Positions 1-6,944 are shown, counted from the stretch's first letter. The stretch: DNA of 9,538 bases from Bordetella parapertussis (GCA_943324725.2 CALPMR020000101.1:1-9538); one strand, 5' to 3'. Program-made: numbers and translations. Notes: generated by a model from the letters alone, not told the origin.

Positions 1-293
1 CCATCCATGCCGTTATCCGACCCGGTGACGGACCCTTGGACAGGTCCCGGGCCGTTCACCGAGCCCTCAGCGGCTTCCGGGCCCTGATCAGGGCCGTTCA
101 AAGACGCTGGGCCGTTGCCTGAACCGTTGGCCGGTTCGGACGCGGGTGCTGGTTGCGGGTGCTGAAGGTCGGTGAGGGAATCACCGGCGCTGGCATCGCT
201 GGAGGACTCGCTGGTCACGGGCGCATCGCTCGCTTCGGGCAACGACTCCCCGCTGGGGGAGGGGGGCACCGGAGTGGTGAGGGCAGCCTGCAA
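1..293 (-). CDS. Unrecognised protein, N-terminal part only (runs off the left edge)
   Basis: An open frame begins after an in-frame TAA (324-326) and stays open to the window edge. The first plausible start is TTG at 293; a GTG at 269 and an ATG at 8 are alternatives, and no clear ribosome binding site settles the choice. The visible 97 residues are low-complexity, rich in Pro, Ser, Gly, Ala, Glu and Asn. Asn-Gly recurs in the second half (NGS, NGPA, NGPD, NGPG, DNGMDG). There is no signal peptide and no hydrophobic segment, so it reads as a disordered cytoplasmic N-terminal extension before a folded domain outside the window. Codons in this frame favour G/C at the third position, like the neighbouring real genes. 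It follows the methyltransferase on the same strand after about 80 bases, with a probable terminator between, so it may have its own promoter. I do not recognise the gene. The frame is fairly well supported, the start poorly. Confidence 0.5.
   Translation of the reverse strand, partial: MQAALTTPVPPSPSGESLPEASDAPVTSESSSDASAGDSLTDLQHPQPAPASEPANGSGNGPASLNGPDQGPEAAEGSVNGPGPVQGSVTGSDNGMD
80..95. repeat. 16-bp perfect palindrome inside the left-edge open frame
   Basis: GGCCCTGATCAGGGCC reads identically on both strands. It lies within the Asn-Gly-Pro-rich coding stretch. Some of its symmetry follows from the repeated AACGGCCC codon pair (Asn-Gly-Pro), so it may be a by-product of the protein repeat and not a binding site. 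There is no loop, so it is not a terminator. Confidence 0.3.
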
Positions 294-351
294 CCGTCGT
301 GGTTCCGACTGGGCGGTCGGAGGTTATCACGCAGGGTTACGGCACCGTTGT

Positions 352-382
352 CGAAAGCCCTGGCTGCTGCCAGTCAGGGCCT
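352..382 (-). terminator. Probable intrinsic terminator of the methyltransferase gene
   Basis: On the minus strand AGGCCCTG (382-375) can pair with CAGGGCTT (362-355), eight pairs including one G-U, across a 12-base loop. TTT follows at 356-354. The first arm overlaps the methyltransferase stop codon (376-374). The T tract is short, so termination may be incomplete and the downstream gene could be partly co-transcribed. Confidence 0.4.
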
Positions 383-1582
383 CACCGGCAGCAGCAGTCC
401 GGCGGCGATCAGTTGCCGGGCGCGGCCGAGCCGCTCGTCCCGGTCCATGGCGAGCGGCAGGGCGCCGAGGGGGGTGCCGGCGGGGGCCGCCTCAAAAGCC
501 TGCAACAGCTCCAGCTCCGCCGCAGCGATCGAGAGCGGCTGGAGATCGGGGCCCATCAGGCTGGTGGACGGCCAGCCCCAGAGGCAGCGATTGCGCTCTC
601 CGCCATGGGCCAGAAGCGCCCCATCCGTCCACTGCGGCGGCTCGATCACCCCCTTGCTGAGAAAGAATTCGAAGTGGCTGATGTCGGGATCGAGGGCCTC
701 GACCAGGGCCCATTGCTGCCGCTTCGGCAGGGCCTGGGCCCGCTCCAGCAGCTCCCCCTGCAGCAGCCGCGCCGGATCCCACACCTCGGGGTTGGAGAAG
801 CCGGCGAAGCTGAGATCTGCCTCTGCGACAAACCGCAGCAGGCGATCGAGGTCGTAGCTGGTTTCCTGCGGATGCAGGTACATGTCGGCGAAGTTGGCAT
901 CGGCGGCCGTATCCAGAGCCCAGCGCTGCTCGTGATGGCGCCGCAGCCGATTGGCCTCCGGCAGCTCCCGCAGCAACTGGCGTCCCAACCGCAGGCCCTC
1001 GTCCCCCATTCCCACGTCCAGCAGGGAGAGGGCACGCTGGCTGCGATGAATCTCCCAGCGACCGCCATCGGCGTACAGGAACAGATGAAGCACCCCACCG
1101 GGTCGCAGCTGACGGGAGAGGGCCCGCAGTCCCTCCTCAGGCTCGCGCAGGTGATGGAGCACCCCCACGGAGTTGATGTAGTCGAACTCGCCCTCCTCCT
1201 CCAGATTCAGCAGGCTGCGCTGCTCGATGCGCAGCTCCTGCACCTGACGGGCCGCCCCGGAACGGCGTGTGCGCTCCCGGGCCACCTCCAGCGTGCCGGC
1301 GCTGATGTCCACCGCCAGAACCGTGGAACCGGGATTGAGATGGCAGAGGTAATCGGTGCTCACCCCCGTGCCGCAGCCGGCATCGAGAATCCGCCAGGTC
1401 CGGCTCCCGGTGGGCGGCGCCGGCGGCAGGCTGCCGAGGGCCGCCGCCATGGCGCTGTCCACACACCAACGCCAGTTGTAACCCGGTGGCGGACCGTCCT
1501 GGAGAGGATCTCCGGGATAGGGGAAACGATCGTAAAAAGCGCTCACCACCGGCGTGGCGGCATCCCTGGGACTGGAGCTCAT
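374..1582 (-). CDS. Class I SAM-dependent methyltransferase, cyanobacterial type, divergent from apcE
   Basis: A predicted soluble methyltransferase of 402 residues. A conserved-looking N-terminal stretch (FYDRFPYPGDP, then PPPGYNWRW) precedes the Rossmann fold. Motif I is ILDAGCGTG (residues about 65-73), the acidic end of strand 2 is VLAVD (about 88-92), motif IV is FDYINSVGVLHHL (about 133-145), and LRPGGVLHLF (about 159-168) follows. The roughly 230 residues after the fold are not a standard methyltransferase module and may form a substrate-binding domain. An ATG ten codons upstream (1612) is an equally open start. I prefer 1582 because the conserved N-terminal block lies soon after it; neither start has a clear ribosome binding site. 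The gene is divergent from apcE, and only about 140 bases separate the start codons. Family members methylate proteins or small molecules, and the sequence alone does not name the substrate. Its position and length suggest phycobiliprotein asparagine methylation (CpcM-like), which is inference. A long plus-strand frame over the same bases is a shadow. Confidence 0.9.
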   Translation of the reverse strand: MSSSPRDAATPVVSAFYDRFPYPGDPLQDGPPPGYNWRWCVDSAMAAALGSLPPAPPTGSRTWRILDAGCGTGVSTDYLCHLNPGSTVLAVDISAGTLEVARERTRRSGAARQVQELRIEQRSLLNLEEEGEFDYINSVGVLHHLREPEEGLRALSRQLRPGGVLHLFLYADGGRWEIHRSQRALSLLDVGMGDEGLRLGRQLLRELPEANRLRRHHEQRWALDTAADANFADMYLHPQETSYDLDRLLRFVAEADLSFAGFSNPEVWDPARLLQGELLERAQALPKRQQWALVEALDPDISHFEFFLSKGVIEPPQWTDGALLAHGGERNRCLWGWPSTSLMGPDLQPLSIAAAELELLQAFEAAPAGTPLGALPLAMDRDERLGRARQLIAAGLLLPVRP

Positions 1583-1721
1583 CGGCAAAAAGGTGGGCCG
1601 CTGGGCGAGCATTTCACGGCGGCGGGGTGCGGAGCGCCGAGGGCTGCAAACATTTGTTCATGGCCGGCCGGAGGGCAGGAGGGCCAGCCGTAACGTTCCG
1701 AAGCCCGGCTCGCTCTCGTTC
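1583..1721. promoter_or_regulatory. Divergent promoter region between the methyltransferase gene and apcE
   Basis: These 139 bases must hold the start signals for both genes. I cannot fix a -35/-10 pair. TTGTTC (1654-1659) and TAACGT (1691-1696) resemble promoter hexamers on the apcE strand, but they are 31 bases apart, too far for one sigma-70 site. A GGCCGGCC palindrome (1662-1669) and a purine-rich GGAGGGCAGGAGGG (1670-1683) lie between. No Shine-Dalgarno precedes apcE at normal distance; the bases just before its ATG are pyrimidine-rich. Confidence 0.4.
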
Positions 1722-1725
1722 ATGA
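1660..1725 (+). CDS. Possible 21-residue upstream frame ending on the apcE start codon
   Basis: ATG at 1660 opens a frame of 21 codons that stops at TGA 1723-1725, overlapping the apcE ATG (1722-1724) as ATGA. The peptide is Arg/Ala/Gly-rich and resembles no known family. The overlap geometry suits translational coupling, and apcE lacks its own clear ribosome binding site. Against it, the nearest GAGGG (1639-1643) is too far from ATG 1660, and short frames arise easily in GC-rich DNA. It is listed because of its position; its function is unproven. Confidence 0.18.
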   Translation: MAGRRAGGPAVTFRSPARSRS

Positions 1726-4700
1726 CCGTGACCGCCAGCAGCGGCAGCGCCAGAGTCACCCCCCAGCGCTACGACACCCTGCCGCTTTCCAGCGTCCGTC
1801 AGGCGGAGCAGCAGGACCGCTTCCCCGACGGCGGCGAACTCGACGCCCTGACCACCTTTTTTCAAAGTGGCCAGATCAGGGTGACGGTGGCCCAGCGCCT
1901 GTCGGCCAATGCCGCTGCGATCGTGGCCAAGGCCGCCAATCGCATTTTCTCGGGCGGCACACCGCTCTCCTATCTCGACTCCCCTCTCCCCGGCGGCATC
2001 GGTGCCGCCGGGGTACCGCTCGCCGCTGACCAGGCAGCCTTCCAGCGCTCGGTGGAGACCTTCACCGGCGCCGTCGCCAGCCGCGGCAACCTGTTGAGCC
2101 GCCTGCTCGAAGGTGCCGGTGGCGACGCCGATGTGCGTGTGATCCTGCCCACCGGTTTCACCCCCATCAGCGTCGGTCGCTACGGCACCGAGCGGATGAA
2201 GAAGTCGATCCGTGACCTCGCCTGGTTCCTGCGCTACGTCAGCTACGCCATCGTCGCCGGCGACCCCAGCATCCTGGCCGTCAACACCCGCGGCCTGCGG
2301 GATGTGCTTGAGAAGGCCTGCTCCCTCGCCGCCACCAACGTGGCCCTGCAGGAGATGCGGGCCGCCGGCGCCGGCCTCTTCCAGGGCGAGCCCCAGGCCC
2401 GAAACCTGGTCATCGACTACTTCAACGTGCTGCTCAAGGAGCTGGAGGTGCCGACTCCCTCCAGCCGCACCCGGCTGGGCAGCCCAGTGAACCAGGGTCT
2501 GCAACTTCCCGCGATCTACGCCTTGGCGGCCGAGGGGGCCCAGCGCTTCATCATGCGCCGGCGGCTTTCCGGCAGCGAAAAGGCCGAGGTGATCAGAGCC
2601 GCCTACCGCCAGGTGTTTGAGCGCGACATCACCAAGGCCTACTCCCAGGTGGTCTGCCCCGTTGAGGCCACCCAGCTGCGCCAGGGTCAGCTGTCAATGC
2701 GCGAATTCATCCGCGCCCTCGGCCGCAGCAAGGAATACCAGCGTCAGTTCTACGGGCGCTTCTCCAACAGCCGCGTGGTTGAGCTGGCCTTCCGCCACTT
2801 CCTGGGTCGCGGCGTCAGCTCGATCGAGGAATTCCGCCAGTACTTCGCCATCGTCAGCAGCAAGGGGCTCGGCGGTCTGGTGGATGCCCTGGTCAACGGG
2901 CTGGAATATGCCCGTGCCTTCGGCGAAGAAACCGTTCCCTACCTGCGTGACCTCGGCGAAGAGGCCCAGGAAAGCGCCGGCTGGGGTTCAAACCGCAAGT
3001 TGTTCCGCTACAGCGCCCCCTTTGAAGGCGCCCCGCAGTACATCACCCTCTACGCCTCCTACCGGCAACCCTTCGCCGACCAGCATCCCTACGGCGGTGG
3101 CAACGACCCGATCGGGCTCAACTACGGCGCCATCTTCCCGTCCGGCACCGCCTCGGTGTCCACCCGGCCGGCGCCATTCAGCTACGACAGTCGTCGCATC
3201 CTGATCGGCAATGGCATGCGCCAGCCGGGCCAGATGGACAGCCCCCAGTTCCGCAAGTCCACCCCACGCCGGGTCGGCCCCAAGGTGCTGCGCCTCAAGC
3301 AGATCGCCACCGGCGGCAGTTCCGTGCCCCGACGTGGTGGCCAGCCCAGCATCCGCGGCACCGAATCGGCCACCCAGGCGGTGATCCGCGGCGTCTACGT
3401 CCAGATCCTGGGCACCACCGGCTATGCCGGCGAGCACAACACCGTTGAGGAGATCAAACTCGAAAACGGCAACATCAGCCTGCGGGAGTTCATCCGCCAG
3501 GTGGCTCGCTCCAAGGCCTTCCGTCGCCGCTACTGGAGTGGTCTCTACATCTGCAAGGCGATCGAGGTGATGCATCGCCGCATCCTGGGGCGCCCCACCT
3601 TCGGCCGCTGGGAGATCGACAGCTACTTCGACACCGCTGCCCGCAGCGGCTTCTATGGCGTCGTCGACGCCATGATCAACAGCCACGAGTACAACGAAAC
3701 CTTCGGCGAGGACACCGTCCCCTACGAACGCTTCATCACCGCCAACGACCGCAACGCCCGCCAGGTTCCGGCCCTGCGTCGTCCCTTCAACGGCGCCGCC
3801 GTGGCCGATCTCACACCGGTCAGTCGACCGGATGTGCCGCGCCCACTGCAGTTGCGAACCGTCGCCGACACCGTGTCCCGCAACCTGCCCGATCGCAATC
3901 GCGTCATTCGGGGCAGCTGGACGGCCGCCATCAGCGGCGGCCAGAGCGGCGGCGGGGCCGCCGCCAGCATTGCTGGGCCCCAGAGCATCAAGCAGCCACC
4001 GCTGCCCACCCGCAGCTGGAGCCAACCGCGCTGGCAGCCAGGGGTGGCCACCTCGCTGCCGAGGCGAGCACCCGCTCCGGGCGCTCCCGCCCCACTGGCG
4101 CCAACCACGCTGCCGGGCAGCGGCAACTGGCGCGCCACCCAGACCAGTGGCTACGGGTCAACACTGGCGGAACAACCTGGTGCCGCCATGGCGAAGGCGC
4201 TGCGGCCGGGCTCTCCCCAGGGCCTGAAACGCCGCCAGAGCCTGGGACGCCCCGTCCAGCTGCCCAGCACCCCCAGCGCCAGCCAGCTGAGCGAGGCGAT
4301 CGAAGCGAGCTATCGCCAACTGCTCAATCGCACGCCACTGGCGGCCGAGCGGCTCGGCGATGCCGAATCCCAGTTCCGCAACGGTGTGTTGACCGTGGCT
4401 GATTTCGTCGGCCAGATCGCGCTCAGCGACCTGTTCCAGCAACGCATCCAACGCATGGCACCACTGCGGGGTGCCTCGGCGGTCTATCTCGCCCTGCTTG
4501 GTCGCGCCGCCCAGCCTGCGGAGGTGAGTCGCTTCCTCGCCACCCGCTCCAGCCAAGGCCAGAGGGCGGCCCTTGAAGCCGTGCTCTCGAGTTCGGACTA
4601 CGCCCGCAGCTTCGGCCGCGACACCGTGCCCTATCTCACGGGGTTGAACACCGCCGACGGCCTGCCCTTGAGCACGGTGAATCGCACAGCCAACCTCTAC

Positions 4701-4745
4701 GGTGGCAATGCAGGCCTCAATCCGCCGCTGAGCGGAGCCATCTGA
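1722..4745 (+). CDS. apcE: Phycobilisome core-membrane linker / terminal emitter ApcE (L-CM)
   Basis: ApcE scaffolds the allophycocyanin core, anchors the phycobilisome to the thylakoid and carries a terminal emitter bilin. The product has 1007 residues. Residues 1-240 are the alpha-phycobiliprotein-like domain, interrupted by the PB-loop insertion (roughly 85-145). Cys200, in EKACSLAAT, occupies the bilin-attachment position. Three linker (Pfam00427-type) repeats follow at about 258-412, 540-672 and 850-975. The third is the most divergent. Arm 1 (about 413-539) has the family block HPYGGGNDP and FSYDSRRILI. Arm 2 (about 675-850) is a long low-complexity, basic stretch. The protein ends in the usual Asn/Gly/Pro-rich tail. 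By family rule, three repeats predict a three-cylinder core. The start is fixed by the MTVTASSGS N-terminus; the frame stays open 168 bases upstream, but that extension runs over the divergent gene. An intrinsic terminator follows, so apcE probably has a transcript separate from apcABC. Confidence 0.98.
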   Translation: MTVTASSGSARVTPQRYDTLPLSSVRQAEQQDRFPDGGELDALTTFFQSGQIRVTVAQRLSANAAAIVAKAANRIFSGGTPLSYLDSPLPGGIGAAGVPLAADQAAFQRSVETFTGAVASRGNLLSRLLEGAGGDADVRVILPTGFTPISVGRYGTERMKKSIRDLAWFLRYVSYAIVAGDPSILAVNTRGLRDVLEKACSLAATNVALQEMRAAGAGLFQGEPQARNLVIDYFNVLLKELEVPTPSSRTRLGSPVNQGLQLPAIYALAAEGAQRFIMRRRLSGSEKAEVIRAAYRQVFERDITKAYSQVVCPVEATQLRQGQLSMREFIRALGRSKEYQRQFYGRFSNSRVVELAFRHFLGRGVSSIEEFRQYFAIVSSKGLGGLVDALVNGLEYARAFGEETVPYLRDLGEEAQESAGWGSNRKLFRYSAPFEGAPQYITLYASYRQPFADQHPYGGGNDPIGLNYGAIFPSGTASVSTRPAPFSYDSRRILIGNGMRQPGQMDSPQFRKSTPRRVGPKVLRLKQIATGGSSVPRRGGQPSIRGTESATQAVIRGVYVQILGTTGYAGEHNTVEEIKLENGNISLREFIRQVARSKAFRRRYWSGLYICKAIEVMHRRILGRPTFGRWEIDSYFDTAARSGFYGVVDAMINSHEYNETFGEDTVPYERFITANDRNARQVPALRRPFNGAAVADLTPVSRPDVPRPLQLRTVADTVSRNLPDRNRVIRGSWTAAISGGQSGGGAAASIAGPQSIKQPPLPTRSWSQPRWQPGVATSLPRRAPAPGAPAPLAPTTLPGSGNWRATQTSGYGSTLAEQPGAAMAKALRPGSPQGLKRRQSLGRPVQLPSTPSASQLSEAIEASYRQLLNRTPLAAERLGDAESQFRNGVLTVADFVGQIALSDLFQQRIQRMAPLRGASAVYLALLGRAAQPAEVSRFLATRSSQGQRAALEAVLSSSDYARSFGRDTVPYLTGLNTADGLPLSTVNRTANLYGGNAGLNPPLSGAI

Positions 4746-4813
4746 GACCGCGGCCGCCAGGGGCGGATCCGGCCCCAGAGGCCTGAACGCCGAGCAGGCA
4801 AGCAACCGCTGAC

Positions 4814-4852
4814 AGCAACCTCCTGGGGCCAAACTCCGGGGGGTTGCTTTAT
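4814..4852 (+). terminator. Intrinsic terminator after apcE
   Basis: AGCAACCTCC (4814-4823) pairs with GGGGGTTGCT (4839-4848), ten pairs including one G-U, with a 15-base loop. TTTAT follows at 4848-4852. A second AGCAACC at 4801-4807 could compete for the same 3' arm. The site lies about 70 bases past the apcE stop and 310 before apcA. It can separate apcE from apcABC or partly attenuate read-through. Confidence 0.7.
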
Positions 4853-5027
4853 GCATTCTTCTGTTGATTTCAAGAACCGATCCATCGCCAAGATTGGGCG
4901 AATGTTCGCGTTCTTGGACCTGGAGCAGCAGCAGAAAGTGATTAACAATTGCTGCGGCTGGCTGCTGTCACCAACTGGCAGCAGAACCTTTGCGGCCCAA
5001 GGGATCTCAACCACAATTCAGCCGTGA
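4851..5027 (+). CDS. Possible 58-residue small protein in the apcA leader
   Basis: ATG 4851 to TGA 5025-5027 encodes 58 residues. The middle ([21 protein letters not shown]) looks helix-like and has a Cys pair, but it matches no family I know, including NblA. Codon choice is mixed (TCT, GTT, ATT, AGA) and less G/C-biased at the third position than in the apc genes, which argues against strong expression. The first ATG sits in the tail of the apcE terminator, so it could be translated only from read-through RNA; an internal ATG at 4902 would give 41 residues. It may be a chance frame. Confidence 0.2.
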   Translation: MHSSVDFKNRSIAKIGRMFAFLDLEQQQKVINNCCGWLLSPTGSRTFAAQGISTTIQP

Positions 5028-5164
5028 AGATCTGTTACCGGCACCCGGGCCCCAGAGGAGCGTTGCCACAGAATGATTCGGTGGTCGACTTTGTTGGCCA
5101 CAACCCTTACCCACCGGATACCGGCCTCCTTCAACGGCGGCCGCTTGTTTCGAGGCAGAACTGC
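4853..5164 (+). promoter_or_regulatory. Long leader / promoter region of apcABC
   Basis: About 310 bases separate the apcE terminator from the apcA start. Highly expressed apcABC operons normally have their own promoter, and this is where it must lie. Locally AT-rich words (TGATTAACAATT around 4939-4950) stand out, but I cannot assign a -10/-35 pair with confidence. CTGCTG and CAGCAG words around 4921-4985 can pair as weak hairpins of about six pairs. The segment ends with GAGG (5152-5155), nine bases before the apcA ATG, which is a good Shine-Dalgarno. Confidence 0.45.
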
Positions 5165-5650
5165 ATGAGCATCGTCTCCAACTCGATCATCAACGCGGAC
5201 GCCGAAGCCCGCTACCTCAGCCCTGGCGAACTCGACCAGATCAAGTCGTTTGTGGCTAGTGGTCAGCGTCGCCTCCGCGTCGCCCAAGTCCTGGCAGAAA
5301 GCCGCGAGCGCATCGTCAAGCAGGCCGGTGGCCAGCTTTTCCAGAAGCGCCCTGATGTCATCTCACCCGGAGGCAATGCCTACGGTGAAGAGATGACAGC
5401 GAGCTGCCTGCGGGACATGGATTACTACCTGCGCTTGGTCACCTACGGCGTTGTCGCCGGCGACGTGACTCCGATCGAAGAGATCGGCATCATCGGCGCG
5501 CGGGAAATGTACCGAGCCCTTGGCACTCCCCTGGAAGCGATGGCGGAAGCCGTGCGCGAAATGAAGTCGGTGGCCACCGGCATCCTCACCGGCAGCGATG
5601 CCGAGGAAGCCGGTTTCTACTTCGACTACGTCGTCGGCGCCCTCTCCTGA
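5165..5650 (+). CDS. apcA: Allophycocyanin alpha subunit
   Basis: ApcA (161 residues, the normal family length) pairs with ApcB to form the (alpha-beta)3 discs of the phycobilisome core, which absorb near 650 nm and pass energy to ApcE. Cys81, in [17 protein letters not shown], is the phycocyanobilin attachment site. The downstream LRDMDYYLR...TYGVVAGD block is the family signature, and the C-terminus [11 protein letters not shown] is typical. The start [20 protein letters not shown] matches allophycocyanin alpha subunits and is preceded at nine bases by GAGG; an upstream in-frame extension from 4949 is ignored for that reason. It is first in a tight apcA-apcB-apcC operon, 42 bases before apcB. 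Codon use is strongly biased, consistent with very high expression. The identity is secure. Confidence 0.98.
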   Translation: MSIVSNSIINADAEARYLSPGELDQIKSFVASGQRRLRVAQVLAESRERIVKQAGGQLFQKRPDVISPGGNAYGEEMTASCLRDMDYYLRLVTYGVVAGDVTPIEEIGIIGAREMYRALGTPLEAMAEAVREMKSVATGILTGSDAEEAGFYFDYVVGALS

Positions 5651-5692
5651 GGTCTCTTCCCTCCCCGTTCATCGCCACTCCTCTCAGGATCC

Positions 5693-6178
5693 ATGCAAGA
5701 CGCCATCACCAACGTCATCAACCAGTCCGACGTCCAAGGTCTTTACCTTGACGGCGGCTCCATCGGCAGGCTTGAGCAGTACTTCGCCAGTGGCGAGCTG
5801 CGCGTCCGTGCTGCCGCCACCATCAGCGCCAACGCTTCGGCCATCATCAAAGAAGCCGTCGCCAAAGCGCTGCTGTACTCGGACATCACCCGTCCGGGCG
5901 GCAACATGTACACCACCCGTCGCTATGCAGCTTGCATCCGCGACCTGGATTACTACCTGCGCTACGCCACCTACGCCATGCTGGCTGGTGACACCTCGAT
6001 CCTCGACGAGCGCGTTCTGAACGGCCTCAAGGAGACCTACAACTCCCTCGGCGTGCCCATCGGCGCCACCGTTCAGTCAATCCAGGCCATGAAGGAATCC
6101 ACCGCCTCCCTGGTCGGCCCCGATGCCGGTCGTGAGATGGGCGTCTACTTCGACTACATCAGCTCGGGCCTCGCCTGA
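5693..6178 (+). CDS. apcB: Allophycocyanin beta subunit
   Basis: ApcB (161 residues) is the partner of ApcA in the core trimers. Cys81, in [19 protein letters not shown], is the phycocyanobilin site. Asn71 (in [11 protein letters not shown]) is the residue known in this family to be gamma-N-methylated, a change that improves energy transfer. The N-terminus [16 protein letters not shown] and C-terminus [11 protein letters not shown] are canonical. AGGA (5686-5689) lies three bases before the ATG, a short but usable spacing. The 42-base spacer after apcA is pyrimidine-rich and has no obvious hairpin, so co-transcription is expected. The identity is secure. Confidence 0.98.
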   Translation: MQDAITNVINQSDVQGLYLDGGSIGRLEQYFASGELRVRAAATISANASAIIKEAVAKALLYSDITRPGGNMYTTRRYAACIRDLDYYLRYATYAMLAGDTSILDERVLNGLKETYNSLGVPIGATVQSIQAMKESTASLVGPDAGREMGVYFDYISSGLA

Positions 6179-6211
6179 TCCCTGCACAGTCGTCCCGAAG
6201 CGGAGCCCCCC

Positions 6212-6412
6212 ATGCGCCTGTTCAAGATCACAGCCTGCATTCCCTGCCCTGAAAAGGCAAGAAGCCAGCGTGAATTGCAAAACACCTACTTCACCAAGTG
6301 GGTGCCCTATTCCAGCTGGTTCGCGGAACAGCAGCGCATCATGAAGCAGGGTGGCAAGATCCTGAAAGTGGAGTTGGTCGCCGGACGCCGCCAGCAAAGC
6401 TGCGGCAACTGA
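6212..6412 (+). CDS. apcC: Allophycocyanin-associated core linker L-C 7.8
   Basis: ApcC (66 residues, normal for the family) is the small CpcD-type linker that sits in core trimers, stabilises them and shifts their spectrum slightly. The N-terminus MRLFKITACIPCPEK, the central block QRELQNTYFTKWVPY, the WFAEQQRI segment and the GGKILKVELVAGR strand are all characteristic. GGAG (6202-6205) precedes the ATG by six bases. The gene is 33 bases after apcB and completes the operon. Cys9 and Cys12 form a CxxC pair, and another Cys sits three residues from the end (C64). In the ApcC proteins I remember, the second position of the pair is usually Ser or another small residue. Confidence 0.97.
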   Translation: MRLFKITACIPCPEKARSQRELQNTYFTKWVPYSSWFAEQQRIMKQGGKILKVELVAGRRQQSCGN

Positions 6413-6425
6413 AGGCCAGCCTGAG

Positions 6426-6455
6426 CAGCTGTTCCTCCTGGGTGCAGCTGTCCCT
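6426..6455 (+). terminator. Weak candidate terminator after apcC
   Basis: Two CAGCTG copies (6426-6431 and 6445-6450) are self-complementary and can form a six- to eight-pair stem with G-U extensions. TCCCTTCT follows instead of a clean T run. It is the only hairpin near the end of apcC that I would consider, and it is weak. Confidence 0.2.
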
Positions 6456-6597
6456 TCTACCCAAATCAGGGCTCTGAACCCTTGATCTCGCTTTGATCGC
6501 CTGATCTGGTTTGCAGTCCATCAATCACGGGGATTGGCATCTGAATCCGGTCCAGATCCAGATCCGTTCCTTCACCCTTTGATCGTTCTTCTCCCAC

Positions 6598-6921
6598 TCA
6601 AGGGCTGGACATCCTGACAACGTCGCTTTGGCGTCTTGTGCAGGTTCCGTGGCCCAGGCTCGCCATCAGCTGATGGACGAGGTGACCCAGGTCTTTCCGC
6701 AGGAAGGCCTGGGTTTCGGTTTTGCGACGCACCGGCACTGGCCGCTCGCCGCCCCATCCCTGAGCCACCCAGCTCACACACCGGCTGGCTGCGCGAACAG
6801 CCCATGGCAGCCCTCTCTGCACCGCCGCTGCGATCCATGGGCGAACGGGCTGACGGCCCTGGAGGCGCAGGCTGAGCCGGGCGAGCTCAAGCCCCTGTTC
6901 AACACTGCGGCCTCGGGCCAA
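6598..6921 (-). CDS. Possible hypothetical protein in the apcC-ftsW gap
   Basis: A minus-strand frame of 107 codons runs from TTG 6921 to TGA, opened two codons after an in-frame TGA. The product is basic and Arg/Trp-rich, with helix-like stretches (ARLSLRLQGRQPVRPWIAAA; FLRKDLGHLVHQLM). Codons such as CTC, CTG, CGC and ATC are frequent, and of the short frames here this one reads most like protein. No ribosome binding site supports the TTG, no family is recognised, and a plus-strand frame covers much of the same DNA. If real it converges on apcC. It could also be the remains of a longer gene. Confidence 0.27.
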   Translation of the reverse strand: MARGRSVEQGLELARLSLRLQGRQPVRPWIAAAVQRGLPWAVRAASRCVSWVAQGWGGERPVPVRRKTETQAFLRKDLGHLVHQLMASLGHGTCTRRQSDVVRMSSP

Positions 6922-6944
6922 GCCTCAGCCGTTCCCGGGGCTGA

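Noticed and set aside
299..1693. Long plus-strand frame opposite the methyltransferase gene
   Set aside because: It is a shadow: the minus-strand frame has clear methyltransferase motifs, and the plus-strand product is low-complexity His/Gln/Gly-rich sequence with no family resemblance.
1554..1721. 56-codon N-terminal extension of apcE
   Set aside because: It overlaps the divergent methyltransferase start, is Arg-rich and unlike ApcE N-termini, which begin at MTVTASSGS.
1614..2504. 296-codon minus-strand frame opposite the apcE N-terminal part
   Set aside because: Gly/His/Ala-rich product typical of the antisense of GC-rich coding DNA. It lies opposite the conserved bilin domain of apcE.
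2988..4025. 345-codon minus-strand frame opposite the middle of apcE
   Set aside because: Composition is typical of an antisense shadow (Ala/Gly/Val/Asp-rich) and it lies opposite conserved linker repeats.
4949..5164. 72-codon N-terminal extension of apcA
   Set aside because: ApcA has a fixed length near 161 residues, and the GAGG before 5165 supports the shorter start.
5651..5692. Terminator or attenuator between apcA and apcB
   Set aside because: The spacer is pyrimidine-rich and has no meaningful inverted repeat.
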